DNA from: JACRIM01 sp038042195
GTDB taxonomy: Bacteria; Planctomycetota; Phycisphaerae; UBA1845; UTPLA1
DNA: 64,000 nt
Assembly: GCA_038042195.1 (NCBI GenBank)
Contig: JBBTET010000068.1
Location: 1-64,000 of the forward strand
Direction of reading: 5' to 3'
Part shown: piece after piece, positions 15,705 through 29,299 of the stretch
Numbering within the stretch: the first letter of the stretch is position 1
Layout: every line of letters begins with the position of its first letter
Translations under genes and position numbers: made by a program
Notes under the pieces: generated by a model
Databases searched by the model: none
What the model saw: the letters and a program-made list of their open reading frames with translations, nothing else
What the model was told of the DNA's origin: nothing

Positions 15705-17624
15705 GTGGACGCTCATACGCTGGACAAGCTGGAATTCGATCAGATACGCCGCATCCTTGCGCGCGAGGCGCAAAGCGCCCTGGGTCGCGGACTGGCCATG
15801 AAGATCGCGCCCTCAAGAAGTCTGTCGCAGGTGCAGGGATGGCGGACGCAGGTCAATCAATTTGAACGATTCGTCACGGCGCGCGGCTTTCCACCCTTCG
15901 GCGGGATCCGGGATGTGCGCGACATGGTGAAGCGCGCCGTTCCCCCGGCCAAGCTTGAGCCGCGCGAGTTCGCCGAGTTGTCGGAGACGCTGACGGCGAT
16001 TGAGAGCATTCGCCGTTACTTCGCGGTGCTGGACGATCAGTACGACCTCATCAAGAAGCTCGCCGCGCGGCTGGGCGATTTCAGAGTGGTCACTGAGCGG
16101 ATCGACCTCGTCGTTGACAATCGTGGATTGGTGCGCGACGACGCCAGTGAACGACTGTGGCGAATTCGCCGTCAGGTTGAGGATGTCGTGCAGCGGACCC
16201 GCGACGTGTTCGACCGGCTGCTGCGAAGCGCCTCCGTCACCAGGCTCCTTCAATATGCCAACGCAACCTTTCACGCCGACCGTATGGTCCTGCCGCTCAA
16301 GGCTGACCAGCGTGGCCGCATTGCCGGTATCGTGCATCGCAGCAGTGACAGTGGACAAACGCTTTTCGTGGAACCGGCTGAGGCGGTGGAACTGAATAAC
16401 ACGCGCGTCAATCTGCTTCTGGAGGAGCAGGACGAGATTAGTCGCATTCTGTGGGAGCTGACCCACCTCGTTCACCTCAACCAGCAGGATATTCTTCGCA
16501 CACTTGATGCCGCTGCGGTCGTCGATTTGTTGACGGCCAAGGTGAAGCTTGGTCGGCGATACAAGATGTGCCTGCCGGAGATCAATGACGGGCATCGGAT
16601 GCTGCTTCGTCAGGCTCGCAATCCGATTCTACTGGAGTTATTTGAGACGCTGGCGGCCGATGGCCAACCGCGTAATGTCGTCCCCATTGATGTGCGACTT
16701 GGAGATGACTTTGACATCATGGTGATTACAGGGCCGAACACGGGGGGGAAGACGGCCGCGTTGAAGACCGTGGGGTTGCTCGTTCTTATGGCGCAATCGG
16801 GCCTTCCAATTCCGGCTGCTGAAGGGTCCACGATGCCTGTGCTTGACGGCATCTGGATTGATGTGGGCGATGAGCAGAGCCTTGAACAATCGCTCAGCAC
16901 GTTTAGCGCTCACATGGCGCGGATTTTGGACATCGTGCAACGCGCCCGAAAGCAGACGCTGGTGCTGCTCGATGAGTTGGGTGCCGGTACCGATCCCGAC
17001 GAGGGCGCTGCGATTGGACGGGCCATCATTGACCACCTGCTCTCCGCTGGTTGCCTCGCGATGGTCACGACGCATCTCGGGGCGCTAAAGACCATCGGCT
17101 ATCAGACCCAGCGTGTGGATAACGCGTCGGTGCAATTTGACGTGGAAAGCCTGCGGCCGATGTACGAGCTTCGCATCGGGGAGCCGGGCAACAGCAATGC
17201 CATCGCCATCGCCTCGCGGCTGGGGATGCCGAAGGCCCTGGTGCAGTCGGCGAGGAAGCACCTTGCAGGGCAGCAGCGGGCTTTGAACCGGGCCATCGCC
17301 GGGACGCTGCGGTCTCGCCGGGAGGCCGAGCGGGCACGGCGTGATGCGGATCAGGCCCGACAAGAGGCCGCACGTGCGACGCTGGCCGCGATGGATCAGG
17401 CCAAGGCGCTGGAGGATCGCCAGCGGATGTATGCCGCGTGGGTGGAGCGGATTCTTCGATTGCAGCCCGGGGACGAGGTGTATGTGCGGAAATTCGACAC
17501 GACAGGTCGGGTTGTGCGGGTGCGGTTTGAGAAGCAGGTCGCCTATGTGAATCTGGGGACGCTGGAGGTCGAGGTGCCGCTGGTGGATGTGGTGTTTCCG
17601 AACCAGGACTTGCGCGAAACGTAG
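15705..17624 (+). CDS. MutS2 family ATPase lacking the Smr domain
   Basis: This 639-residue protein has the MutS2 order. The N-terminus LDKLEFDQIRRILAREA is followed by a lever/clamp region and then the ATPase: ITGPNTGGKTAALKTVGL (Walker A), QSLEQSLSTFSAHM, and LVLLDELGAGTDPDEGAAIG (Walker B and signature), TTHLGALK. A charged coiled coil (about residues 525-570, RREAERARRDADQAR) leads to a small beta domain (PGDEVYVRKFDTTGRVVRV). MutS2 proteins usually continue to about 780 residues with a C-terminal Smr nuclease domain; that is absent here. Family roles include ribosome collision rescue and suppression of recombination. The start is a GTG with no obvious ribosome binding site. Confidence 0.88.
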   Translation: MDAHTLDKLEFDQIRRILAREAQSALGRGLAMKIAPSRSLSQVQGWRTQVNQFERFVTARGFPPFGGIRDVRDMVKRAVPPAKLEPREFAELSETLTAIESIRRYFAVLDDQYDLIKKLAARLGDFRVVTERIDLVVDNRGLVRDDASERLWRIRRQVEDVVQRTRDVFDRLLRSASVTRLLQYANATFHADRMVLPLKADQRGRIAGIVHRSSDSGQTLFVEPAEAVELNNTRVNLLLEEQDEISRILWELTHLVHLNQQDILRTLDAAAVVDLLTAKVKLGRRYKMCLPEINDGHRMLLRQARNPILLELFETLAADGQPRNVVPIDVRLGDDFDIMVITGPNTGGKTAALKTVGLLVLMAQSGLPIPAAEGSTMPVLDGIWIDVGDEQSLEQSLSTFSAHMARILDIVQRARKQTLVLLDELGAGTDPDEGAAIGRAIIDHLLSAGCLAMVTTHLGALKTIGYQTQRVDNASVQFDVESLRPMYELRIGEPGNSNAIAIASRLGMPKALVQSARKHLAGQQRALNRAIAGTLRSRREAERARRDADQARQEAARATLAAMDQAKALEDRQRMYAAWVERILRLQPGDEVYVRKFDTTGRVVRVRFEKQVAYVNLGTLEVEVPLVDVVFPNQDLRET

Positions 17625-17758
17625 CAGTCGGCGCAGCACTGGGGATTGTGCAGTAACTCGTTTGCTTCTCACCCCGGGGTCGCGGGTACAATGGTTTAGT
17701 AGGAAGCGGCGAGTCAGTACAGGCTATTAGCCTGTGCCACACTGAGTTCGAGGGGTTT

Positions 17759-18823
17759 ATGCTGCCGGCTCTATTTATCTTGACGACGGTCGTTGCCGCG
17801 ATGTTGATCCTCCTTTGGAATCGGCTGCCGGTGTGGTTTGCGAAACCGCTTCAGACTGTACGCGTTTCCGATCTTGGCCTTCATGCGACCGGTGACGACA
17901 TTCAACTCGTTGAAGATGTTATTGGTTTCCTGAAGCGGGGGGTTGAGGCGCGGCTTGGGCATCGGCACGGGGCGTGGCTCGAAGCGTGTGCGACGGCGTC
18001 GCCGCGATGGCGGCCGTTTGTGGTGGAGGGGGCGGCGTTTGGGTGCGGGGCGATTCGGGCGACGTATAGCCGACAGTGGCGGAACATGCCGAGCGAGTTG
18101 ACGACCTTGTATCCGAATTACGCAACTCCGGGCCACATGGGCATCGGGCTGTGGGGGGCGATGCGATTCGGGCGTGAGTTTGACGAGTTCCTGCGCGTGG
18201 TGGATCAGTATGACGCATGGCATCGTTATGCGTGTCTCGATGGGTATGGGTTCAAGTTCGGACTGTTCGATTTCGTGCGGGATCGGCGAAGCGTCTCTCA
18301 CCTCCATGCAATCCCCGGTTACTACCGTCGCGCCGCGTTTTGCGGTGTCGGGCGGGCGTTGTATCTCGCGTTTCTCTCCGATCGGCGCGGCTTCATCGAG
18401 GCAGCCGGCGACTTTGCGCCGCAACACGACGGTGATGTGATCGAAGGGGCGGCCTTCGCGGCGGCCTACACGCATCCAGACGATCCACGGCGTGCGATCC
18501 GTTTCGTGCGGGCGATGCCCTATGAATGGCGCACTCATGCACATCTCGGTCTCACGCTAGGCCTGCGGGCGCGTGCGACGATTGATGCCGCCTATCACGA
18601 GACGTGCATTGCGACGCTGCCCGGCGCGTGGCGCGAGTCCATTCGTGGGGCGATTGCGATGGCTGACGAGTTGGAGCAGCGAATCCGCAGTGAACATGCC
18701 GACGGTGGGTATGGCCTCTGGCGCGACAAGCTTGCCGAGCGATTGCAGGACGAGCGGTTGTGGGAAGTGGTGTATGTTGATGGGCTTGAGACGCGGTCGG
18801 ATGGCGAGGGGGCGGTTCGGTGA
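17759..18823 (+). CDS. DUF1702-like protein
   Basis: The 354-residue protein starts with a membrane anchor (ALFILTTVVAAMLILLW). The body has PFVVEGAAFGCGAI, HMGIGLWGAMRFG, ACLDGYGFKFGLFDF, GYYRRAAFCGVGRALYLAF and VIEGAAFAAAYTH, which resemble the spaced motifs of DUF1702, a family seen beside enediyne-type and other secondary metabolite genes and of unknown biochemistry. No biosynthetic cluster is visible here. GAGG lies 5 bases before the ATG. It stands alone between mutS2 and pyrB, which faces it from the other strand. The family call comes from memory of the motif pattern. Confidence 0.65.
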   Translation: MLPALFILTTVVAAMLILLWNRLPVWFAKPLQTVRVSDLGLHATGDDIQLVEDVIGFLKRGVEARLGHRHGAWLEACATASPRWRPFVVEGAAFGCGAIRATYSRQWRNMPSELTTLYPNYATPGHMGIGLWGAMRFGREFDEFLRVVDQYDAWHRYACLDGYGFKFGLFDFVRDRRSVSHLHAIPGYYRRAAFCGVGRALYLAFLSDRRGFIEAAGDFAPQHDGDVIEGAAFAAAYTHPDDPRRAIRFVRAMPYEWRTHAHLGLTLGLRARATIDAAYHETCIATLPGAWRESIRGAIAMADELEQRIRSEHADGGYGLWRDKLAERLQDERLWEVVYVDGLETRSDGEGAVR

Positions 18824-18934
18824 TTGAGCACGTCGCACACTGAGGATTGCGCGTTATCCAGAGTGGTTTGCGCTTCGCTGAATCGCTTGCTCGCAAATCG
18901 AACCCGCTCCCTTACGGTCGCGGCTCCGATGTTC

Positions 18935-19939
18935 TCACCCGTTCTCGGCGGCCTGCTTACACAAGAACATCACCGCCATGCGAACGGCGAGACCATTGGT
19001 GACTTGTTTGAGGACAGCGCTTTTTTGACCGTCGGCCACGTCGCCGGACATTTCGATGCCGCGATTAATGGGACCGGGGTGCATCACGAGGACGTCCGGT
19101 TTGGCCCGTCTCATGCGTTCGTTCGTCAGACCGAAGAGTCGTGAGTATTCCTGCACGCTGGGGAAGACGTTGCTGGAGATGCGCTCCCGTTGAATCCGCA
19201 GCATGTTGATCACGTCGAATTGATCGATGACCGAGTCAAAATCGTGGCACAGCTTCGCCCCCATGCTCTCGAAGCCTCGTGGGACCAATGTCGTCGGACC
19301 GACAAAGGTTACTTCGGCACCCAGCTTCAATAACCCATGCAGGTTCGACCGGGCCACGCGGCTGTTCACCACGTCGCCGACGATGGCCACTTTCAGCCCC
19401 GCGATTTTTCCCTTCGCCTGCCGAATGGTGAAAATATCGAGGAGGCCCTGGGTCGGGTGCTCGTGCCGGCCGTCGCCGGCGTTGATGACGCAGCACTTGA
19501 CGTTGCGGGCGATGAGGTGCGGTGCACCGGCGGCGGGGTGGCGGACGACGATGATGTCCACGCCCATCGCCTCGATGTTGCGAACCGTGTCGCGCAGGGA
19601 TTCGCCCTTGCTGGAGGAACTGGTCTTCTCGCTGAAGTCGATGATGTCGGCGGAGAGGCGCTGGGCGGCGAGGGTGAAGCTGGTCTTGGTGCGCGTCGAA
19701 TCTTCGTAGAAGAGATTCACGACGACGCGGCCGCGCAGGGCGGGCACCTTCTTCACGCTGCGCGTCGAGACATCCTCGAAGGCCTGTGCCGTGTCGAGGA
19801 CGAGGCGAATGTCATCGGGCGTGAGACTCTCCAGCGTCAACAGATTTCGATGCGGCCAGACGGCCGGGTCGGTCGGTGCTGATTGTGCTTCGGCGACCAT
19901 TCGTCGGGCATCTTGAATGGGGTTGGGCTGTCGGCTCAT
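18935..19939 (-). CDS. pyrB: Aspartate carbamoyltransferase, catalytic subunit
   Basis: The 334-residue enzyme carries the carbamoyl-phosphate loop FYEDSTRTKTSFTLA, the K and GES stretch SSSSKGESLRDTV, HPAAGAPHL, the HPTQ motif in EHPTQGLLDIF, and the aspartate-binding MLRIQRER plus MHPGPINRG. It catalyses the first committed step of pyrimidine synthesis, making carbamoyl-aspartate. Its ATG overlaps the pyrR stop by 4 bases (ATGA), so translation is probably coupled. No regulatory subunit gene (pyrI) is present, as is usual outside enterobacteria. A leader of about 30 residues precedes the conserved core. Confidence 0.96.
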   Translation of the reverse strand: MSRQPNPIQDARRMVAEAQSAPTDPAVWPHRNLLTLESLTPDDIRLVLDTAQAFEDVSTRSVKKVPALRGRVVVNLFYEDSTRTKTSFTLAAQRLSADIIDFSEKTSSSSKGESLRDTVRNIEAMGVDIIVVRHPAAGAPHLIARNVKCCVINAGDGRHEHPTQGLLDIFTIRQAKGKIAGLKVAIVGDVVNSRVARSNLHGLLKLGAEVTFVGPTTLVPRGFESMGAKLCHDFDSVIDQFDVINMLRIQRERISSNVFPSVQEYSRLFGLTNERMRRAKPDVLVMHPGPINRGIEMSGDVADGQKSAVLKQVTNGLAVRMAVMFLCKQAAENG

Positions 19940-20457
19940 GCGTCCACGTCCACGCGGTCTTCGCCGCCCGCTTCGCGTAATGATACCCGCACATGCTCGT
20001 GATCGGACTCTGTGCGCACTCCGACAAAATCGGCCTGGATCGGAAGTTCGCGTCCGCCGCGGTCGACTAGGACTGCGAGACGAATGGCTTTCGGACGGCC
20101 GAGGTCCATGATTGCGTCGAGGGCGGCGCGGATGGATCGGCCGGTGTTTAAGACGTCGTCCACTAGGATCAGAAAATGCCCGGCCACGTCGAAGTCGATC
20201 TCGGTGGTTCGCACGATGGCGGCGGGGCCGATCTCGGCGAGGTCGTCGCGATAGAGGGTGATGTCGAGGGAGCCGTAGGCGACGTCGTGGACACCTTGCG
20301 CTTCAAGGAGGGGGATGAGACGGCGGGCCAGCTCATCGCCGCGCCGGCGAATCCCGACGACGGCCACAGGGCAGGCCGGTGGAATGGCAGCGGCAATCTC
20401 CTGGGCCAATCGCTGGAGCGTGAGGCGGATACCGGTGTCGTCGAGTAGGACTGTCAT
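19936..20457 (-). CDS. pyrR: PyrR pyrimidine operon regulator / uracil phosphoribosyltransferase
   Basis: The 173-residue protein has the PRPP-binding loop LILVDDVLNTGRSIRAALDA, the upstream VVGIRRRGDELARRL and the DITLYRDD block of PyrR. The C-terminus carries VLVDRGGRELPIQADFVG. PyrR senses UMP/PRPP, controls pyr genes through RNA attenuation in many bacteria and often has weak uracil phosphoribosyltransferase activity. Here it is the first gene of a two-gene operon with pyrB. I looked for a PyrR-binding hairpin in the 136 bases upstream and found only a small CGGCG/CGCCG hairpin, so the attenuation mode is not supported by the sequence. Confidence 0.93.
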   Translation of the reverse strand: MTVLLDDTGIRLTLQRLAQEIAAAIPPACPVAVVGIRRRGDELARRLIPLLEAQGVHDVAYGSLDITLYRDDLAEIGPAAIVRTTEIDFDVAGHFLILVDDVLNTGRSIRAALDAIMDLGRPKAIRLAVLVDRGGRELPIQADFVGVRTESDHEHVRVSLREAGGEDRVDVDA

Positions 20458-20593
20458 GGGTGTTGTTCAGAACGGTAGCACGGGGGGCGGGAAAAGTCGA
20501 AACAGTAGTTTGGCAGCTGGGGAGTACGCGAAATCCCGGAAAAGTATCAACTTGAATCGTACCGGCGAGACGCCGACGATTCTCAACAGACGT

Positions 20594-20905
20594 TTAACAT
20601 GTCGCATTGAATGAATAGTGCTCCACTCCGATCACGCATAGGTTGTCGTGAACGACTCTGGAGTGGCGTACGATGGCATTGCGCCATGTCTTCATTTTCA
20701 GGTCGCCGTCTTCGCGGGTTTCAATCAGGGTGTTTCGCGGTGGCAACGTCTCACCGCGCCACGCGAAGGCCGCGCCCTTTTGTGATGTTTCGAGGAGCCA
20801 ACCGGTCTGTTGACGATCGTTGCCCGGGATTCGCCAAACGAGATAGCCGGCGCGACGAGTGCGATCGTCGTGTCGATCGTTACCTGTTCGCAGATTGACG
20901 CTCAT
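20594..20905 (-). CDS. Small PilZ-like protein
   Basis: The 103-residue protein reads DDRTRRAGYLVWRIPGNDRQ, then GWLLETSQKGAAFAWRGE and later IVRHSRVVHDNLCVIGVEHY. An RR near the start followed by a short beta strand and a small-residue strand (ETSQKGAAF) resembles the PilZ pattern of RxxxR and DxSxxG, where c-di-GMP binds. The fit is only partial, since the second motif has E rather than D. An AAGG lies 9 bases before the chosen ATG; a TTG two codons earlier is possible. It is upstream of pyrR on the same strand, but 136 bases apart. Confidence 0.5.
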   Translation of the reverse strand: MSVNLRTGNDRHDDRTRRAGYLVWRIPGNDRQQTGWLLETSQKGAAFAWRGETLPPRNTLIETREDGDLKMKTWRNAIVRHSRVVHDNLCVIGVEHYSFNATC

Positions 20906-21020
20906 GTCCAACGACCTTTCCGTTCTATCGCGCGGAATCCACTCGTGTGGTCCGCGTGCTTGAGACGTTCATCGGATGACTGACAGAGCGCCTGTTTAGA
21001 ATGGGCATGTGTTATCAGCA

Positions 21021-22790
21021 CTAAGGCGTCTGAGGATCATGCTGCTCGATACGTCCAACCGGATAGACATCTTTGCGATGGTCCCAATAAGGCGATCGTT
21101 GATGGATGAAATCGAGGCGGGCGCGCGGGTTGCCGGCCTTATTCGGGTTGGATTTGAGCCAATCGTCGAAGTCTTTCTTCAAACCGGCGTTCAGGGAAAG
21201 CATCCGGTCGGCGATGGGGGCCATTGCGTAGTCCTCGTAATATTCTTTTTGCTCGAAGATCGGATCAAAGAACCCCCAATGCACGAGTGAGTCCGGCGCT
21301 TCCGGCTCCAACAGGTGAGCCGCGACGACAGCGTTCGGGTGATTAAGCTTCACGATGACGGACCCTTTCGGAAAGTGGCGAGTCTCGCGGATCGGCTCGA
21401 CCTTGTAGGAGACCTCGTGCCGTCCTTCGAAGGGCCGCTCTTTCCAGCGCACGTCGGTAAAGCGATAGCTGGCCACGTCGAACGATTGTGGCTCGCTGAG
21501 TCGCTCCAACAGAAGACCGTGCAATTCCAGGCGTTCGATAACGTCGGTCCACGGAGCCGGCACGATATACGAAGATGGGAGCGTGACATCCCGTGCCACC
21601 TCTGTCATTGAGAACTGGCGCGACGGTACATCGATGGGCTTGGCATGATTCCAGACTGGATACACCGCCCCACTTGCCGCGCTTCGATTTGAATCGACGG
21701 CGTATGCTCTGAAGATCATGGGTACGCCATCGTCCTTCGCCGGCTGAGTGGTGGTGAGGACCGTTCGTTTTTTCGCATCCCGTGCCAGACTGGCCGAATA
21801 CTCGTCGCCGTGCCGCACCGCGGATCGCAGGGCCTCGGGATCAGCATTGACCAACTCTATAGTCCGCTTCAGCAGGTTGTAGGTGGCGCGGACGCGCGCG
21901 TCGTACGGTTTTAGCATGTGCGTTTCGACGAGGATCGAGGGGCGATTCATGATTGCGCCGTAGCCAGTGGAGAAGCGCGGGGCAAAGCCGAGGTTGGTAT
22001 CAACACCCTTGGACGGGTCCAGACGGTCGCGCATCTCGAAAAAGAGCATGGGGATGTGCCCATCCTGCGCGAGTGTCTTCAAAAGGTGCGGGTGCAGACT
22101 GTTGTTTACATAGTCGGCGACGGATGGTGCATTCTCCGGCCCGGTCGCTGCTCCGAAGGTGATGTCATACTGAAAGTCCGCGCCATCGGTCGTATGCGTG
22201 TCGAACCAGAGATGCGGTCGCCACGCGTGAAACACTCGGAGGAATGCCTGCATCTCGACGGCGTCGGCCTTCATGTAGTCGCGGTTAAGGTTTAGGTTTC
22301 GCGCGGTGCAACGCCAACCCATTTCATCGGGTCCGTTTTGATTGATGCGGTTGTACGGGCTCGTGCGCTCGTGGCCGTCAATGTTAAATACCGGGAGGAT
22401 GACGAGGATCACATGGTCGAGTAGTGATTGACGCTCCTTGGTGATGCAGATGTCGCGGGCCAACGCCATGCAGGCGTCTTTCCCTTCGATCTCGCCGGAA
22501 TGGACGCCGTTGACGACCAGGAGCACCGCTTTGCTGGTCTTCACCGCGGCCTGTGGAGTGAATGCCTTGTCCTTGGAAATGACAACCAGCGTCATGTCAC
22601 GGCCTTCGGGCGTCGTGCCGATTTGTTGGACGATGACCCACGGTGAAGCCGCCCGCATTCGCTCGTAGTACGCAACCACGTCTGCGTATGAACAGGTCTT
22701 TCGGTAATTCGAAGCCTCGGCGAGTGTGTTCCAGTTTGATGAATCCTGCCCAAGCAAGAGGAGGAGATTGACGAGGAAGACGATAACCAT
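21021..22790 (-). CDS. M14 family zinc carboxypeptidase, exported
   Basis: The 589-residue protein starts with a short signal (VIVFLVNLLLLLGQ). The catalytic domain has the first zinc pair HxxE in VNGVHSGEIEGKDACMALA near residue 96, the NIDGHER and RNLNLNRDYMKAD substrate-pocket strand, and the second zinc histidine in WFDTHTTDGADF near 200. The rest of the chain includes a long C-terminal beta-rich region. M14 enzymes trim peptides or peptidoglycan stems; the exact substrate is unknown. AAAGGA lies 7 bases before the ATG. Expected location is the periplasm or outside the cell. It shares no operon with its neighbours. Confidence 0.85.
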   Translation of the reverse strand: MVIVFLVNLLLLLGQDSSNWNTLAEASNYRKTCSYADVVAYYERMRAASPWVIVQQIGTTPEGRDMTLVVISKDKAFTPQAAVKTSKAVLLVVNGVHSGEIEGKDACMALARDICITKERQSLLDHVILVILPVFNIDGHERTSPYNRINQNGPDEMGWRCTARNLNLNRDYMKADAVEMQAFLRVFHAWRPHLWFDTHTTDGADFQYDITFGAATGPENAPSVADYVNNSLHPHLLKTLAQDGHIPMLFFEMRDRLDPSKGVDTNLGFAPRFSTGYGAIMNRPSILVETHMLKPYDARVRATYNLLKRTIELVNADPEALRSAVRHGDEYSASLARDAKKRTVLTTTQPAKDDGVPMIFRAYAVDSNRSAASGAVYPVWNHAKPIDVPSRQFSMTEVARDVTLPSSYIVPAPWTDVIERLELHGLLLERLSEPQSFDVASYRFTDVRWKERPFEGRHEVSYKVEPIRETRHFPKGSVIVKLNHPNAVVAAHLLEPEAPDSLVHWGFFDPIFEQKEYYEDYAMAPIADRMLSLNAGLKKDFDDWLKSNPNKAGNPRARLDFIHQRSPYWDHRKDVYPVGRIEQHDPQTP

Positions 22791-22862
22791 CGAAGAATCC
22801 TTTGGAATGCCCCGCCACGTCCGAATGGCCGTGCCTCATGGGCTGATTACCATACACGACAT

Positions 22863-22892
22863 TTGCCTTGATGCCGAACCCCATGCTACGAT
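22863..22892 (+). promoter_or_regulatory. Candidate promoter for tRNA-Gly
   Basis: TTGCCT and TACGAT are separated by 18 bases, and the second box ends 13 bases before the tRNA's first base. Spacing and position fit a sigma-70 promoter, though both boxes are imperfect. Confidence 0.4.
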
Positions 22893-22905
22893 GAAGGCAC
22901 CTTTC

Positions 22906-22977
22906 GCGGGTGTAGCTCAATGGCAGAGCACCAGCCTTCCAAGCTGGATGTTGCGCGTTCGAGTCGCGTCGCCCGCT
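22906..22977 (+). tRNA. tRNA-Gly(TCC)
   Basis: The 72-base sequence folds as a standard cloverleaf. The acceptor stem pairs GCGGGTG with CGCCCGC with one G-T pair. The D arm contains AGCTCAATGGCAGAGC. The anticodon stem CCAGC/GCTGG holds the loop CTTCCAA with anticodon TCC. The T arm contains GTTCGAGTC. CCA is not encoded. It reads GGA and, with wobble, other glycine codons. Confidence 0.95.
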
Positions 22978-22980
22978 GTG

Positions 22981-23016
22981 TGACATGGATCGTCAGAGTG
23001 TGTCGATCCTTTGTCA
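22981..23016 (+). terminator. Inverted repeat after tRNA, possible weak terminator
   Basis: TGACA..TGTCA and an inner GGATCG/CGATCC form a broken hairpin with an 11-base loop, 3 bases after the tRNA. Only a short T run follows, so it may be a processing or stability element rather than a true terminator. Confidence 0.3.
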
Positions 23017-23641
23017 CCGCCGATACTTGCAGTCGGCGATCCCTTCGAGCATTTCCGAGCCGCTTTGTCAGCCATTGCCCCCGTTGTTCCTGAATTGCCG
23101 TGAGTTGGTATAAACAGGGGTACAAGCCGCTCAGGCACTTGTAGTTGTTCCGCTTCGCCTATGCCACGTCAACGAATCCTTCAGCACATAGTTTTAGCCC
23201 AAACAGAGATTCGTTGAGAAGAAAGGTCCAATGAGTGTGAACAGTACGACGGTAAGTGCAAAACGTCGTGGTGTGGTCATCACGGCGAGCCGTTCCGGGT
23301 GATCCCGCCGGCGAATTCATGCCAAGGGCACACCGGTCGTCAACACTCGATCATAAGTGCAGGGGGTTCGAGTTCGCGCTGCGTGCATCCCATTACAGCT
23401 CTGCCTCATGGTGTCAGGCATTCAGTGGAACGATATTTCGAGACTTGGTGAACACAGTGGTTGTCGCCAATCCAATTCCCAGTCGGTGTACGCTTACCGC
23501 CCGCCTATACCATAACAGCCCATCGACCGATAGTTCGTACGACGAAGTGTCTACATCTAAAGTAGCAAGCTGCTCAGGATTTTGTTGAGCCGCATGAAGG
23601 CGAGGGATTCAAGGCGTCAGAGTGGTTTCACTTGGCGGGCC
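23017..23641. other. Long region without a recognised gene
   Basis: About 620 bases lie between the tRNA and rpsG. The open frames here (for example near 23256-23588 plus) have no ribosome binding site and look like random translation. I find no fusA or tuf, which often follow rpsG, and no RNA family I recognise. Confidence 0.5.
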
Positions 23642-24118
23642 TTACCACGCGAAGTGGGCGAAAGCCTTGTTGGCGTCGGCCATGCGATGGACGTTTTCAC
23701 GCGTGGTGACGGCTGCGCCGGAGTTGTTGAAGGCGTCAAGCAGCTCCAACGCGAGGCGCTGGGCCATCGGCCGGCCCTTCTTGGCGCGGGCTGCGTCGAG
23801 CACCCAGCGAATCGCCAGCGACTGGGCGCGACGGGGATTCACGGACATGGGGACCTGATAGTTGCTGCCGCCGACTCGCTTGCTGCGAATCTGGACGCTG
23901 GGGCGGACATTTTCCAGGGCGCGCTCGAAGACCTCGTTTGGCGGGACGTCCTTGACCTTTAGTGCGATCTGGTCGAGGGCATCGTAGAAGATTTTCTGGG
24001 AGACGGTCTTCTTGCCGCTGAGCATCATGCAGTTGATGAATTTGGATATGAGCCGGCTGTTGTACTTGGAATCCGGGCGAAGCTGCTCGCCGGAATGGGT
24101 CCACTTCTTGAAGGCCAT
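23642..24118 (-). CDS. rpsG: 30S ribosomal protein S7
   Basis: The 158-residue protein carries the S7 blocks: SKYNSRLISKFINCMMLSGKK, then FERALENVRPSVQIRSKRVGGSNYQVPMSVNPRR and LAIRWVLDAARAKKGRPMAQRLALELLDA, ending NVHRMADANKAFAHFAW. S7 nucleates assembly of the 30S head by binding 16S rRNA and contacts the E site. It lies 147 bases after rpsL on the same strand in str-operon order. The ATG at 24118 was chosen because MAFKKWTHSGEQ is the usual N-terminal region; the frame stays open upstream. Confidence 0.97.
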   Translation of the reverse strand: MAFKKWTHSGEQLRPDSKYNSRLISKFINCMMLSGKKTVSQKIFYDALDQIALKVKDVPPNEVFERALENVRPSVQIRSKRVGGSNYQVPMSVNPRRAQSLAIRWVLDAARAKKGRPMAQRLALELLDAFNNSGAAVTTRENVHRMADANKAFAHFAW

Positions 24119-24265
24119 GAATACTGTCCTTTGTTTCTGGTGTACGACGCAGATCGTCGCACGATGCCGGTGAATCAATCACCGAACGCCATACTTAGCC
24201 GGCGACGCGCCAGCCATTTAGATAATCAAGGTGGGTTGTGTACAACCCAGCCTACCGTTTGCGAA

Positions 24266-24658
24266 TTATTTCTTCCGCTTTGTGCCGTACTTGCTGCGTG
24301 ACTTGTTGCGGCGGACGCCGAACTTGTCCTGATCCTCGACGCTGGCACAGTCCAGTACGCCGCGGACAATGTGATATCGAATGCCGGGGAGGTCGCGTAC
24401 GCGGCCGCCGCGGATGAGGACGATGGAGTGTTCCTGAAGGTTGTGCCCAATGCCGGGGATGTAGGCTGTGACTTCTCTGCCGTTCGACAGTCGCACGCGG
24501 GCGACTTTTCGCAGGGCCGAGTTCGGCTTCTTAGGCGTCATCGTTTTCACGATGAGGCAGACGCCGCGCTTCTGCGGGGAGACTTCCAAGTCTTTGGACT
24601 TGCTCTTTCGCCGCTCGGTGAGCCGCGGTCGCTTGCAAAGCTGATTGATCGTGGGCAT
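24266..24658 (-). CDS. rpsL: 30S ribosomal protein S12
   Basis: The 130-residue protein starts MPTINQLCKRPR and contains QKRGVCLIVKTMTPKKPNSALRKVARVRLSNG and the decoding-loop block IPGIGHNLQEHSIVLIRGGRVRDLPGIRYHIVRG. The Lys of TPKKPNSA and the Lys-equivalent in the second loop (here RVRDLPG keeps R-D-L-P-G) are the positions where streptomycin resistance arises elsewhere. S12 guards decoding accuracy at the A site. It sits between rpoC and rpsG, 108 bases after rpoC, on the minus strand. Confidence 0.97.
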   Translation of the reverse strand: MPTINQLCKRPRLTERRKSKSKDLEVSPQKRGVCLIVKTMTPKKPNSALRKVARVRLSNGREVTAYIPGIGHNLQEHSIVLIRGGRVRDLPGIRYHIVRGVLDCASVEDQDKFGVRRNKSRSKYGTKRKK

Positions 24659-24766
24659 GTAAACCTCTGTAAACGCTCGGTTTGTCCACCGGGGACCGAA
24701 GGCCGAGCCGCGTAGTCTAGGGGGTGAAGCCGCCTTCTGCAAGGCACTGCACCGGCCATGAAATCC

Positions 24767-29230
<4,464 letters not shown>

Positions 29231-29299
29231 ATGAAACCATCCTCTGGGGTGATGGGTTAATCCGTTTTCGTCCACATTCGCGCCATGGCGCGTTTTTTG

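Noticed and set aside
20458..20593. PyrR attenuation leader before pyrR
   Set aside because: Only a small CGGCG/CGCCG hairpin, no recognisable PyrR-binding loop and no terminator.
22597..22986. Minus-strand frame covering the tRNA-Gly gene
   Set aside because: It encodes the familiar spurious peptide seen opposite tRNA genes (SNAQHPAWKAGALPLSYT) and overlaps the peptidase start.
23256..23588. 110-codon plus-strand frame
   Set aside because: No ribosome binding site, residue mix unlike coding sequence, no recognisable motif.
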